Shown in pieces: positions 37,941-46,528 of a DNA stretch of 64,000 bases. Every line of letters begins with the position of its first letter. The stretch's first letter is position 1. The DNA is from Mesorhizobium sp. WSM3859 (GTDB taxonomy: Bacteria; Pseudomonadota; Alphaproteobacteria; Rhizobiales; Rhizobiaceae). The DNA is taken from NCBI RefSeq assembly GCF_002295065.1, contig NZ_NSGG01000008.1, positions 62,001 to 126,000 of the forward strand, given 5' to 3'. Below the pieces are notes generated by a model, which was not told the origin of the DNA, ran no database searches, and saw nothing but the letters and a program-made list of their open reading frames with translations. The translations under genes and the position numbers were made by a program.

Positions 37941-38435
37941 GTGCTGAAGATCAATGACATCGGGCCGCAGCACTATCGCGATGCGATGGCGCATTTTGCC
38001 GGCCATGTGCATGTGGTGACCACGGACGGGCCGGGTGGCAAACGCGGCGCTACGGTGATCGCCGCCTGTTCGGTTTCGGACACGCCGCCGACGGTCCTAG
38101 TCTGTCTTAATCGCGAAAACGCCAAGAACGAGGCTTTCGTCAAAAACGGCAGGTTCGCGCTCAACACGCTCGCCTCGGACCAGGAAGCCGTCTCGGTCGG
38201 CTTTTCCGGTGCCACCGGGTTGCCGGCGGACGAACGCTTCGCGCTTGCCGAGTGGGATGTGATCTCTACCGGCGCTCCGACCCTGAAAGGCGCCCTTGCC
38301 GTGTTCGACTGCGAGATCATCGATAGCAAGGACCTTGCCACTCACCGTGTGCTTTTTGGCAAGGTGACAGGCCTGCGCATCGGCGATAATTTGCGGCCGC
38401 TGATCTATCACAACCGCGGCTACCATTTTCTTTGA
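37941..38435 (+). CDS. Flavin reductase family protein (RutF-like)
   Basis: 164 residues from GTG 37941, chosen because AGGTGG lies 8 nt upstream; GTG 37929 would add four residues but lies only 12 nt from the predicted transcript start. FMN-binding split barrel of the HpaC/RutF type: YRDAMAHFAGHVHVVTTDG, then GATVIAACSVSDTPPTVLVC and NTLASDQEAVSVGFSG. Such enzymes supply reduced flavin to two-component monooxygenases or reduce flavins directly. No partner oxygenase is seen nearby; cox-like genes follow in the same direction. Confidence 0.85.
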   Translation: MLKINDIGPQHYRDAMAHFAGHVHVVTTDGPGGKRGATVIAACSVSDTPPTVLVCLNRENAKNEAFVKNGRFALNTLASDQEAVSVGFSGATGLPADERFALAEWDVISTGAPTLKGALAVFDCEIIDSKDLATHRVLFGKVTGLRIGDNLRPLIYHNRGYHFL

Positions 38436-38464
38436 AACGTGCAAGCGGGATCCACGGAGACGAG

Positions 38465-39388
38465 ATGACCGCGCCGCGCCCAGCGCCGAAGTCGATCGAC
38501 GAAACGCTCGAACTTTTGACCGGCGCGGATTATGTCGCGGACCGTTCGCTGGCGACCGTGCTGTTTCTTTCACTGCGCATGAAGCGGCCCTTGTTCCTCG
38601 AAGGCGAGGCGGGCGTCGGCAAGACCGAGATCGCCAAGGTGCTGGCCGACGCGCTCGGTCGCCGGCTGATCCGCCTGCAGTGTTATGAAGGGCTCGACGT
38701 TTCCTCGGCCGTTTATGAGTGGAATTATGCCGCGCAGATGATCGAGATCCGCATGGAGGAGGCGGCCGGCAAGGTCGTGCGCTCCGACATGGAGCGCAAC
38801 GTCTTTTCCGAAAAATACCTGATCCGCCGCCCGGTGCTCGATGCGCTGACCGGCAAGGCCGGTGCCGCGCCGGTGTTCCTGATCGATGAGCTTGACCGCA
38901 CCGACGAAGCCTTTGAGGCGTTCCTGCTTGAGATCCTGTCGGACTTCCAGGTCACGGTTCCCGAGCTTGGCACGATAAAGGCTGAAGAGCCGCCGATCGT
39001 CATCATCACCACCAACCGCACGCGCGAGATCCACGATGCGCTGAAGCGGCGCTGCCTCTATCACTGGGTCGATTATCCGAACGCTGAGCGCGAGCTGGAG
39101 ATCGTTCGGCGCAAGGTGCCGCAGGCGAACCGCCGGCTGTCGGCGGAGGTCGTGTCCTTCATCCAGAAGCTTCGCCAGGTCGAACTGTTCAAGGCGCCAG
39201 GCGTTGCCGAAACCATCGATTGGGCCGGTGCGCTGACCGAACTCGACAAGGTGGCGCTCGATCCGGAGACCGTGTCGGACACGATCGGCGTGCTTTTGAA
39301 ATACCAGGACGACATCGCCCGTATCGGCGAAGGCGAGGGCCGGCGCATCCTCAATGAGGTGAAGGCCGAGCTTTCGGCGGCGGAGTAA
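38465..39388 (+). CDS. coxD: MoxR/CoxD-type AAA+ ATPase
   Basis: 307 residues. MoxR-family AAA+ with Walker A GEAGVGKT at 47-54, Walker B FLIDELDRTDEAF near 140 and sensor 1 in PPIVIITTNRTREIHDAL. CoxD of Oligotropha is a MoxR chaperone needed to build the Cu-S-Mo site of CO dehydrogenase. Context (VWA gene 5 bp downstream, XdhC-like genes further on) supports the CoxD assignment, though the client enzyme is not encoded in the window. GGAG upstream supports ATG 38465. Confidence 0.85.
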   Translation: MTAPRPAPKSIDETLELLTGADYVADRSLATVLFLSLRMKRPLFLEGEAGVGKTEIAKVLADALGRRLIRLQCYEGLDVSSAVYEWNYAAQMIEIRMEEAAGKVVRSDMERNVFSEKYLIRRPVLDALTGKAGAAPVFLIDELDRTDEAFEAFLLEILSDFQVTVPELGTIKAEEPPIVIITTNRTREIHDALKRRCLYHWVDYPNAERELEIVRRKVPQANRRLSAEVVSFIQKLRQVELFKAPGVAETIDWAGALTELDKVALDPETVSDTIGVLLKYQDDIARIGEGEGRRILNEVKAELSAAE

Positions 39389-39393
39389 GTGCG

Positions 39394-40644
39394 ATGCCCG
39401 TGCCGCGTCCGGAACCCAAAGAGGCGGTCGCCGATGGGCGTATTGCCGACAACATTGTCTATTTCGCCCGTGCCTTGCGCAAGGCCGGCATGCGCGTCGG
39501 GCCGGCTTCGGTAAAGGATGCCATCGAGGCGGTGCTGGCCGCCGGCATCGGCTCGCGCGACGATTTCTACTGGACGCTGCATGCGGTGCTGGTCTCGCGG
39601 CACGAGGACCATCCGGTCTTCGACGAGGCCTTCCGCCTGTTCTGGAAATCGCGCGAGCTGATCGAGAAGCTGCTGGCAATGTTCTCGCCGGTCGCGCCGG
39701 ACAACGCTGAAAAGCAGAAGCCGCGGGCGGCCGAGAACCGCGTCAGCCAGGCGATGTTCGAGGGCCACCAGAAAAATCAGCCGGCGCGGGAAGTGCCGGA
39801 GATCGAGGTCGATGCGCGGATGACTTTTTCCGGCAACGAGGTGCTGCGCGGCAAGGATTTCGCCCAGATGGACGCCGGCGAAATAGCCGAGGCCAAAAAG
39901 GCGATCATGGCCTTGCAACTTCCCTTCGATCTTGTCCGCACACGGCGCTTCAAGGGCGATGCGCAGGGGCGCCGCATCGATCCGCGCGCCATGATGCGCT
40001 CGGCCGCGCGCACCGGCGGTGAGCTTATCCTGCCGAAATTCCGCTCGCAGCGCGAAGTGCATCCGCCGCTGGTGGTGCTTGCCGACATTTCCGGCTCGAT
40101 GAGCCAGTACACGCGCATCTTCCTGCATTTCCTGCATGCGCTGACCGAAAAGCGCCGGCGCGTGCACGCCTTCGTCTTCGGCACGCGGCTCACCAATCTG
40201 ACCCGCCAGATGCGCCATCGCGATCCCGACGAGGCGCTGGCCGAATGCTCGGCGGCGGTGAAGGACTGGTCGGGCGGCACCCGCATCGGCGACACGCTCG
40301 CCGAATTCAACCGGTTGTGGTCAAGGCGCGTGCTCGGGCAGGGCGCCGTGGTGCTTTTGATCACCGACGGGCTGGAGCGCGACGACGTCACCGGCCTGTC
40401 GCAGGAGATGGAGCGGCTGCATAAATCATGCCGGCGGCTGATCTGGCTTAATCCGCTGTTGCGCTTCGACGGCTTCGAGGCGCGGGCCCGTGGCGTGAAG
40501 GCGATGCTACCCTATGTCGACGAGTTTCGGGCAGTGCATAATCTCGACGCGCTGGCCGATCTTTGCGCCTCTCTCGACCAGCGGCCGGCGGCCTCGGTCG
40601 ATCCGCGCCGCTGGTTGCAAACTGGCGGGAGGCGTGCCGCGTAG
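39394..40644 (+). CDS. coxE: VWA domain protein, CoxE-like
   Basis: 416 residues. The C-terminal VWA domain contains the MIDAS motif DISGS at 231-235, with later Thr and Asp in SGGTRIG and LLITDGLERDD. CoxE works with the MoxR ATPase CoxD in maturing CO dehydrogenase-type molybdenum enzymes. Starts 5 bp after the ATPase stop, so clearly an operon. The long hydrophilic N-terminal half has no other recognised domain. Confidence 0.85.
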   Translation: MPVPRPEPKEAVADGRIADNIVYFARALRKAGMRVGPASVKDAIEAVLAAGIGSRDDFYWTLHAVLVSRHEDHPVFDEAFRLFWKSRELIEKLLAMFSPVAPDNAEKQKPRAAENRVSQAMFEGHQKNQPAREVPEIEVDARMTFSGNEVLRGKDFAQMDAGEIAEAKKAIMALQLPFDLVRTRRFKGDAQGRRIDPRAMMRSAARTGGELILPKFRSQREVHPPLVVLADISGSMSQYTRIFLHFLHALTEKRRRVHAFVFGTRLTNLTRQMRHRDPDEALAECSAAVKDWSGGTRIGDTLAEFNRLWSRRVLGQGAVVLLITDGLERDDVTGLSQEMERLHKSCRRLIWLNPLLRFDGFEARARGVKAMLPYVDEFRAVHNLDALADLCASLDQRPAASVDPRRWLQTGGRRAA

Positions 40645-40701
40645 CCATATGCTCTGCCAGGGAATGTCCCGGCGGGAAAACAGACTTTGCGAGAAGCGAC
40701 G

Positions 40702-41040
40702 ATGGATGAGAGCATTTATCTCGATGAGGCCCGCGATCCCCTGATCATCGCGGAAGGCTGGATGAAGGACGGCAAGGATGTCGCCATCGCGACCGTGGTC
40801 GAGACCTGGGGTTCGGCGCCGCGTCCGATCGGCAGCCATCTTGTCATCGACGCCGAAGGGAATTTCCACGGCTCTGTCTCCGGCGGCTGCGTCGAGGGCG
40901 CCGTGGTGACGGAGGCGATGGACGTCATCGGCTCGGGCAAGGCCAGGATGCTGGAGTTCGGCGTCGCCGACGAAACGGCCTGGCAGGTGGGGCTGTCCTG
41001 CGGCGGCCGCATCAAGGTCTATGTCGAAAGGCTGGGCTGA
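40702..41040 (+). CDS. XdhC/CoxI family protein, N-terminal half
   Basis: 112 residues covering only the XdhC_CoxI domain: VAIATVVETWGSAPRPIGSH, GSVSGGCVEGAVV and VGLSCGGRI with the conserved cysteines. XdhC proteins bind and sulfurate the molybdenum cofactor before insertion into hydroxylases. The Rossmann half is encoded by the next gene 5 bp downstream. Start ATG 40702. Confidence 0.85.
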   Translation: MDESIYLDEARDPLIIAEGWMKDGKDVAIATVVETWGSAPRPIGSHLVIDAEGNFHGSVSGGCVEGAVVTEAMDVIGSGKARMLEFGVADETAWQVGLSCGGRIKVYVERLG

Positions 41041-41045
41041 CCGCA

Positions 41046-41750
41046 GTGGATCCGTACGTTCTAAAGACCATCAATGAAGAACGCCGCGCCCGCCGCGCCG
41101 CGGTGCTTGTCACCGATCTCGGCGACGGGCGGGATCGCATCGTGCGCGAAGGCGACCCTGTCGCGGGCGATCTTGGAACAGCGATCGCCAATGCGTTCCG
41201 CACCGGCAATTCAGGGTCTGTGGAGGCGGAAGGGCGGACTTTCTTTCTCAACGCGCATCTGCCGCGCCCGCGCCTCGTGGTGATCGGCGCCGTGCATATC
41301 AGCCAGGCGCTGGCGCCGATGGCCAGGATCGCCGGCTATCCCGTCGAGATCATCGATCCGCGCACCGCCTTCGCCACGCCGGAACGCTTTCCCGACGTCG
41401 CGCTGCATGCCGAATGGCCGGAGGATGTGCTGAAGCGCGCGCCGCTCGACGGCTACACCGCGCTTGCGGCCGTCACCCACGACCCGAAGATCGACGATTT
41501 CGCGCTGAAGGCGGCGCTCGACGCCCGCTGCTTCTATGTCGGGGCGCTCGGCAGCCGCAAGACCCACGCCAAGCGTGTCGAGCGCCTGCTGGCGCTCGGC
41601 GCCGGCGCCGACCAGATCGCCCGCATCCATGCGCCGATCGGCCTCGACATCGGTGCGGCAAGTCCGGCCGAGATCGCTGTCGCCGTCCTTGCGCAGACCA
41701 TCCACGCCTTCCGCTCGCGCGGCCTCGAAACAAAAGGCGCAGTGGCGTGA
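41046..41750 (+). CDS. XdhC family protein, Rossmann-domain half
   Basis: 234 residues. The C-terminal part matches the XdhC Rossmann domain: LVVIGAVHISQALAPMARIAG (nucleotide-binding Gly motif, with an altered GAVHIS in place of GAGHIG), AAVTHDPKIDDFAL, FYVGALGSRKTHAKR and APIGLDIGAASPAEIAVAVLA. The first 75 residues are unlike the preceding gene. Starts with GTG; the last 4 bp overlap the following gene (GTGA). Acts with the upstream small XdhC half. Confidence 0.85.
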   Translation: MDPYVLKTINEERRARRAAVLVTDLGDGRDRIVREGDPVAGDLGTAIANAFRTGNSGSVEAEGRTFFLNAHLPRPRLVVIGAVHISQALAPMARIAGYPVEIIDPRTAFATPERFPDVALHAEWPEDVLKRAPLDGYTALAAVTHDPKIDDFALKAALDARCFYVGALGSRKTHAKRVERLLALGAGADQIARIHAPIGLDIGAASPAEIAVAVLAQTIHAFRSRGLETKGAVA

Positions 41751-43363
41751 AATTCGGACCGGTTCCGATCGACGAGGCTGAAGGGGCGGTGCTGGCGCAT
41801 GCGACGGCCGCGGGCGAAAAGCGGTTCCGCAAGGCGCACCGGCTGAGCCGCGAGGATATCGCGGCGCTCAAGGCGGCGGGCATCGGCGAAGTCGTCGCAG
41901 CAGTTCTTGACCGGGACGATCTCGGCGAGGATGCCGCCGCCGCGAAGATCGCGTCCGCCATGAGCCACCGCAATATCGAGGTCAAGCCGGCCGCCACCGG
42001 ACGGGTGAACCTGCATGCAGCCGCCTCGGGCGTGTTTACCGTCGATGCCGGGATGATCGATGCCATCAATGCCGTCGATCCGGCGATCACCATCGCGACG
42101 CTGGCGCAGCATGCACCGGTCGAGAAAGGCCAGATGGTCGCGACGGTGAAGATCATCCCCTTTGCCGTCGCCGCAAGCCTGGTGGACAGCGTGGTGAGAA
42201 TCTGCGCCGGCCGCGAGATCTTTGCGGTCAACGCCTACCGCCCGATCAATGTCGGCGTCATTCAGACGGTGCTTCCCGGCGTGAAGCCGAGCGTGCTGGA
42301 CAAGACGCTGCGCGTCACCGAGGCGCGGCTGGCGCGTTCCGGCGGCCGGCTGACGGCCGAGCGGCGCACGCCGCATGAGGTGGCGCCCGTCGCCGCGGCC
42401 GCGACCCAGCTGGCGCGCGACAACGACATGGTGGTGATCTTCGGCGCCTCGGCGATGAGCGATTTCGCCGATGTCGTGCCGGCCGCGATCGAGCGTGCCG
42501 GGGGTACCGTCGTCCGCGCGGGCATGCCGGTCGATCCCGGCAATCTGCTGGTGCTCGGAACACTCGACGGCAAGCGCGTCGTCGGCGCACCCGGATGCGC
42601 GCGCAGCCCGAAGGAGAACGGCTTCGACTGGGTGCTCGATCGCCTGATTGCCGGGCTCGATGTGACGGCCCGCGATATTGCCGGCATGGGTGTCGGCGGG
42701 CTTCTGATGGAAATTGCGACCAGGCCGCAGCCGCGCGAGCCGGCGCCGCAGCCGACAAGGTTGGCGCTGAAGGTCGATATCGTGCTTCTGGCCGCCGGCC
42801 GCTCGAGCCGCATGGGCGGCCCGAATAAGCTTCTGGCGCTGTTCGACGGCGAACCTTTGGTGCGCCGCACCGTCGGGCGCGCACTGGGCTCGAAGGCCGC
42901 CACTACCATCGTCGTCACCGGTCATCAGCGTGAGCGGGTACGTTCCGCGCTTGGAGGCCTTGAGGTGAAACTAGCCGACAATCCCGATTTCGCCGATGGC
43001 CTGGCCTCGTCCTTGAAGGCGGGCATTGCGAGGGTCGCGCCTGACGCGGCCGGCGCCATGATCGTGCTCGGCGACATGCCCGGCGTTTCGTCGAATGACC
43101 TCGACAGCCTGATCGATGCGTTCCGCCGTTCCGGCGGCCATGCGGTCGTGCGCGCCTCGCACCAGGGCAAGCGGGGCAATCCGGTGCTTTTGCCGCGATC
43201 GCTTTTCGCGGCGGTCGCGCAGCTCGAGGGCGATACAGGCGCGCGCCATCTGGTCGAAGCCGAGGGTCACTACGTCATCGATGTCGAGATCGGGCAGGGC
43301 GCCTCGATCGATGTCGACACGCGCGAGGCGCTGGAAGGGGCTGGCGGCGTGCTGCAGGATTGA
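41747..43363 (+). CDS. Molybdopterin-binding / MobA-like nucleotidyltransferase fusion
   Basis: 538 residues, two domains. Residues 1-330 resemble MoeA/MoCF molybdopterin-binding proteins (VFTVDAGMIDAIN, VVIFGASAMSDFADVVPAAI); residues about 342-538 are a MobA/MocA-like nucleotidyltransferase with LLAAGRSSRMGGPNK near 348-361. In MCD-type hydroxylases, MocA adds CMP to the cofactor, so this fusion probably loads and cytidylates Mo-cofactor. Starts at GTG overlapping the XdhC gene by 4 bp. Encoded last in the coxDE-xdhC run. Confidence 0.85.
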   Translation: MKFGPVPIDEAEGAVLAHATAAGEKRFRKAHRLSREDIAALKAAGIGEVVAAVLDRDDLGEDAAAAKIASAMSHRNIEVKPAATGRVNLHAAASGVFTVDAGMIDAINAVDPAITIATLAQHAPVEKGQMVATVKIIPFAVAASLVDSVVRICAGREIFAVNAYRPINVGVIQTVLPGVKPSVLDKTLRVTEARLARSGGRLTAERRTPHEVAPVAAAATQLARDNDMVVIFGASAMSDFADVVPAAIERAGGTVVRAGMPVDPGNLLVLGTLDGKRVVGAPGCARSPKENGFDWVLDRLIAGLDVTARDIAGMGVGGLLMEIATRPQPREPAPQPTRLALKVDIVLLAAGRSSRMGGPNKLLALFDGEPLVRRTVGRALGSKAATTIVVTGHQRERVRSALGGLEVKLADNPDFADGLASSLKAGIARVAPDAAGAMIVLGDMPGVSSNDLDSLIDAFRRSGGHAVVRASHQGKRGNPVLLPRSLFAAVAQLEGDTGARHLVEAEGHYVIDVEIGQGASIDVDTREALEGAGGVLQD

Positions 43364-43384
43364 CAAAGCAGAGCCGAATTTCGC

Positions 43385-44287
43385 ATGCCTCTCGGCATGT
43401 CATTGCGCTTCCTCTTCGCCCTGCTCGTTGCAACCGGTCTTACCGTCCAGGCTGCCCATAGCCAGACGCTTTCGCTAAAACCGTTCAAGGACGACCTCTT
43501 CGCCTATCCGGCGGCGCTGTCCACCGGCGACAACGGCGCCTACACGGTGCTCGACTATCATGAGATGCGCGACATCAACCAGCGCGACGAGGTGCCGGAA
43601 AAGCGCGTTCGCGCCCAATACACCGATCCCGGCGTGCGCAAGGTGCAGCAGGACCTGATGTTGAAGACCGACGCCGGCGACATCAGGCATGTGGCGGTCG
43701 GCCGGACGGAAGGCGCTTCCATCATCGTGCTCTACCTGCACGGGCAAGGCGGCAGCCGCAAGCAAGGCGTCGACGATTTTACTTTCGGCGGCAACTTCAA
43801 CCGCATCAAGAACCTGATGGCCGCCAACAACGGTCTTTATCTCTCGCCTGATTTTCCCGATTTCGGTGACAAGGGCGCGGCGCAGGTCGCTGCATTGATC
43901 GATCACTATGCCCAGACATCGCCGGGCGCGAAAATCTTCGTCGCCTGCGGCTCGATGGGCGGCATGATCTGCTGGAAGCTCGCCGCGCGCAACGATACCG
44001 GACGGCGCATAAACGGGCTGCTGCTGCTCGGCTCGCTGTGGGACGAGAGCTTTTTCTCGAGCCCTGCTTTCAGGCGCCATGTGCCGGTTTTCTTCGGACA
44101 GGGCAGCCATGATGTGGTTTTTCCGGTGGAGAAGCAGGAGGCTTTCTTCCGCTCCGTCATCGCCAAATCGAAAGCCTATCCGTATCCGACCCGCTTCGTG
44201 CGCTTCGAGACCGGCACGCATGGCACGCCGATCCGCATGGTGGACTGGCGCGGCACGCTGAACTGGATGCTGACGAAGGCGCCGTGA
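43385..44287 (+). CDS. Exported alpha/beta hydrolase
   Basis: 300 residues from ATG 43385; ATG 43397 (four codons later) gives a cleaner signal peptide MSLRFLFALLVATGLTVQAA. Serine hydrolase fold: oxyanion-type LYLHGQGGSRKQG, nucleophile S in VACGSMGGM and the His in TGTHGTPIRM. Likely periplasmic esterase or peptidase-like hydrolase; no close family recognised. 22 bp after the Mo-cofactor fusion gene, possibly same operon, although function appears unrelated. Confidence 0.75.
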   Translation: MPLGMSLRFLFALLVATGLTVQAAHSQTLSLKPFKDDLFAYPAALSTGDNGAYTVLDYHEMRDINQRDEVPEKRVRAQYTDPGVRKVQQDLMLKTDAGDIRHVAVGRTEGASIIVLYLHGQGGSRKQGVDDFTFGGNFNRIKNLMAANNGLYLSPDFPDFGDKGAAQVAALIDHYAQTSPGAKIFVACGSMGGMICWKLAARNDTGRRINGLLLLGSLWDESFFSSPAFRRHVPVFFGQGSHDVVFPVEKQEAFFRSVIAKSKAYPYPTRFVRFETGTHGTPIRMVDWRGTLNWMLTKAP

Positions 44288-44299
44288 CCTTCCGAGGAA

Positions 44300-45349
44300 T
44301 TATGGCGCGGTGTTGTAGTCGATGATCGTCTGCGGATTGATCTCGCCGTCATAGGAAGCATCGACGTCGTACTGGACGAGCGAGAAGTCACCGTTGCGGA
44401 ACAGATAGGTCCCCGATGACGAGGCATCGCCGACACCACGCCATTTGTCGGATGTGGTGATGGTTTTCGTATTCTCGTCATAGTCCGAGTTGGTCGCCCA
44501 GCCGCTGGTCTTGAAACCTATGATGTGGATCGACTCGACCTTGCCTTCGCTGTTGTTGTTCTCGTAGCGGATATCGAGATCCGGCTCGGTGAACTGCAAC
44601 TGGGTCACGCCGTTGACGTCGTCAGCGATGTAGTAGACCGCCGTCTCGTTGTAGGCGGCCATCGAGCAGAAGAAGCGGAACAACCGCGTCTCGCGCTCCG
44701 GGTCGGCGGCTTGAGCGTCCTTGTCCTTGTAGTGGATCGAATGGGCCTCGGGCTCACCGATCGGCTTGCCGTCGGGATCCTGTTTGTCGCACTGCCCGCC
44801 ATAAGTGGCGAGAAACGCCTTCCTGGCCTGTTCCAGCGCTTCGTCCTTCTTCGGCGGTGGCGGGCCGTCGCCGCAGCTTGCCGGCACGGCGCTGTCGAAA
44901 TCCTCCGTCGACGGCTTCAGCGCGCCCTTGTCGATGAACATCGGTTGGAAAGGCGGCTCCTGGACCTGCGCATTGACCTGGCGGACCGTGTAGCAGCCGG
45001 CGAAAACCTTGGCCTCGCCCTTCTTGTCGGTCGCCTGGATGGCGACCGGGACGCTGTAATAGATGCTGCCGGCGGCACCTTCGTCCGATACAGCGCCGGT
45101 CTTGACTTCAACGGTATCGGTGCCGTCGTAGCCTTTCACGAAAGCGTTGAAATCCTTAGCCGGCTTCGTATCGCCGAAATAACCCCAGGCGCGGGCGAAT
45201 TCGTGGCGATTGATGGCGCTGTAAAGCGAGCGGATGACGGCGTCGGCGCTGGACCTGTCGTCGATATAGGGGGCGTCCGCCGCAGGTGCGGAATGCGCGA
45301 AGCCGGCCAGTGAGAGAATGACGATCGCTGCGAAAACGGCTCTTTTCAT
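44300..45349 (-). CDS. DUF1176 domain exported protein
   Basis: 349 residues. Signal peptide MKRAVFAAIVILSLAGFAHS, then an N-terminal SnoaL/NTF2-like-looking half (residues 30-120, with IRSLYSAINRHEFARAWGYF) and a C-terminal DUF1176-like beta-rich half, including DFDSAVPASCGDG and RFFCSMAAYNET. The pairing of Cys suggests a periplasmic protein. Function unknown. Convergent with the hydrolase gene. Confidence 0.7.
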   Translation of the reverse strand: MKRAVFAAIVILSLAGFAHSAPAADAPYIDDRSSADAVIRSLYSAINRHEFARAWGYFGDTKPAKDFNAFVKGYDGTDTVEVKTGAVSDEGAAGSIYYSVPVAIQATDKKGEAKVFAGCYTVRQVNAQVQEPPFQPMFIDKGALKPSTEDFDSAVPASCGDGPPPPKKDEALEQARKAFLATYGGQCDKQDPDGKPIGEPEAHSIHYKDKDAQAADPERETRLFRFFCSMAAYNETAVYYIADDVNGVTQLQFTEPDLDIRYENNNSEGKVESIHIIGFKTSGWATNSDYDENTKTITTSDKWRGVGDASSSGTYLFRNGDFSLVQYDVDASYDGEINPQTIIDYNTAP

Positions 45350-45491
45350 CGAATCCTCCGCTCGGTAACAAAAATACTACCACGGCGATTGCGGCGGCGC
45401 GGTGACGCGGAGGGTATCACCACTTGAAGAATCCTGGCCGGAAGCGCTAGTTCACGGCCCGCGGCGCTGGGGCCGCCTGGGGAGATTATCG

Positions 45492-45998
45492 GTGACCATT
45501 TCCATGTACGACATATCGGTTGGCGTCTTTTCCGCCCGGCTGAAGGCGCTGGCCAGCGTGCTGACGGCGGCGGAGCAGAATGCCAGCGAGCGCAAGATCG
45601 ATCCGCAGGTGTTCCTCACGGCGCGGCTGGCGCCGGACATGTTTGCGCTGGCCAGACAGGTCCAGATCGCCACCGACCATGCCAAGGGCGCGCCGTCGCG
45701 GCTCGCCGGCCGCGAGGTGCCGAAATATGAGGATAATGAAGCGAGCTTTGCCGAGCTGCAGGCCCGAATCGCCAAGACGCTCGATCATCTGGCGACGTTC
45801 GCGGCGGCCGATCTGGAAGCTTCGGAGGACCGGACGATCGAATTAAGGCTTGGCGGGCGCGAAACCACGCTGCCCGGCCTGCAGTACCTGCTGCATGTCG
45901 CGATGCCGAATTTCTATTTCCACGTCACGACCGCCTACGACATCCTGCGCCACAACGGCGTGCCGCTCGGCAAGCAGACATTTTTGGGAAATCGCTGA
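45492..45998 (+). CDS. DUF1993 family protein
   Basis: 168 residues. DUF1993 (DinB-like four-helix bundle): VTISMYDISVGVFSARLKAL at the start and LRLGGRETTLPGLQYLLHVAMPNFYFH with the last His motif typical of the family; these may bind a metal at the bundle core. GTG 45492 is preferred because GGGGAG lies 8 nt upstream. Function unknown; a thiol transferase role is suggested for relatives. Confidence 0.82.
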   Translation: MTISMYDISVGVFSARLKALASVLTAAEQNASERKIDPQVFLTARLAPDMFALARQVQIATDHAKGAPSRLAGREVPKYEDNEASFAELQARIAKTLDHLATFAAADLEASEDRTIELRLGGRETTLPGLQYLLHVAMPNFYFHVTTAYDILRHNGVPLGKQTFLGNR

Positions 45999-46047
45999 CT
46001 TTTTGATGACTTTGAGGTTTCCCGGCAGCCCGGGAAACCTCTTTGGT

Positions 46048-46212
46048 TCAGCGGGCCGACATCTCGCGCGCGATGCGCGGAAAATCCGCTGGCTTGATGC
46101 CGATATCGGCGCGGTCGGCATTGCTCATCGCGTTCAGAAGCGCGAGCGCCGCGCGGTAGCGCTGGTGCTCCTGCGGCCGTGGCCGAGCGAACATTTCAGT
46201 GAAGAACCCCAT
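46048..46212 (-). CDS. Small DUF1127-like protein
   Basis: 54 residues. Contains the DUF1127-like ending (RYRAALALLNAMSNADRADIGIKPADFPRIA) after a short Phe-rich start MGFFTEMFARPRPQE. AGGGG lies upstream of ATG 46212. Such small proteins occur in many copies in rhizobia and may act on RNA. On the minus strand, opposite a plus-strand orphan terminator region at 46414. Confidence 0.65.
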   Translation of the reverse strand: MGFFTEMFARPRPQEHQRYRAALALLNAMSNADRADIGIKPADFPRIAREMSAR

Positions 46213-46413
46213 GACAGTTGCCCCTGTTGGTCCTCCCGACAACAAAATATAATCGATTTGTTAAAATTGTGCAGTGCAGCAATTGCATGGCTGCCATGCC
46301 GCATCAGATTTTTCGGACACAATCGATTTTTCGTGAAACTTTCCGGTGGGCTCGACCGTAGGGGCCTATGCCGGCCCATGGCTGGCTTTTTCCTCGCCAC
46401 TCCTGGCGACCTT

Positions 46414-46448
46414 GCCGGACTGCACGAAAATGCGGTCCGGCTTTTTTA
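46414..46448 (+). terminator. Strong orphan rho-independent terminator
   Basis: 11-bp stem GCCGGACTGCA / TGCGGTCCGGC (one G-T pair) with a 6-nt loop, followed by six T. The nearest plus-strand gene upstream stops 416 bp away, so it likely ends a small RNA transcript from about 46214-46414. Confidence 0.8.
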
Positions 46449-46528
46449 CTTGATGGCTCCGGCAGGCAAAATGCCTGCAATTGTTAACGTCGCCAGAAGT
46501 CATTTTTAACGAGGGCGCCCTATTTTCA

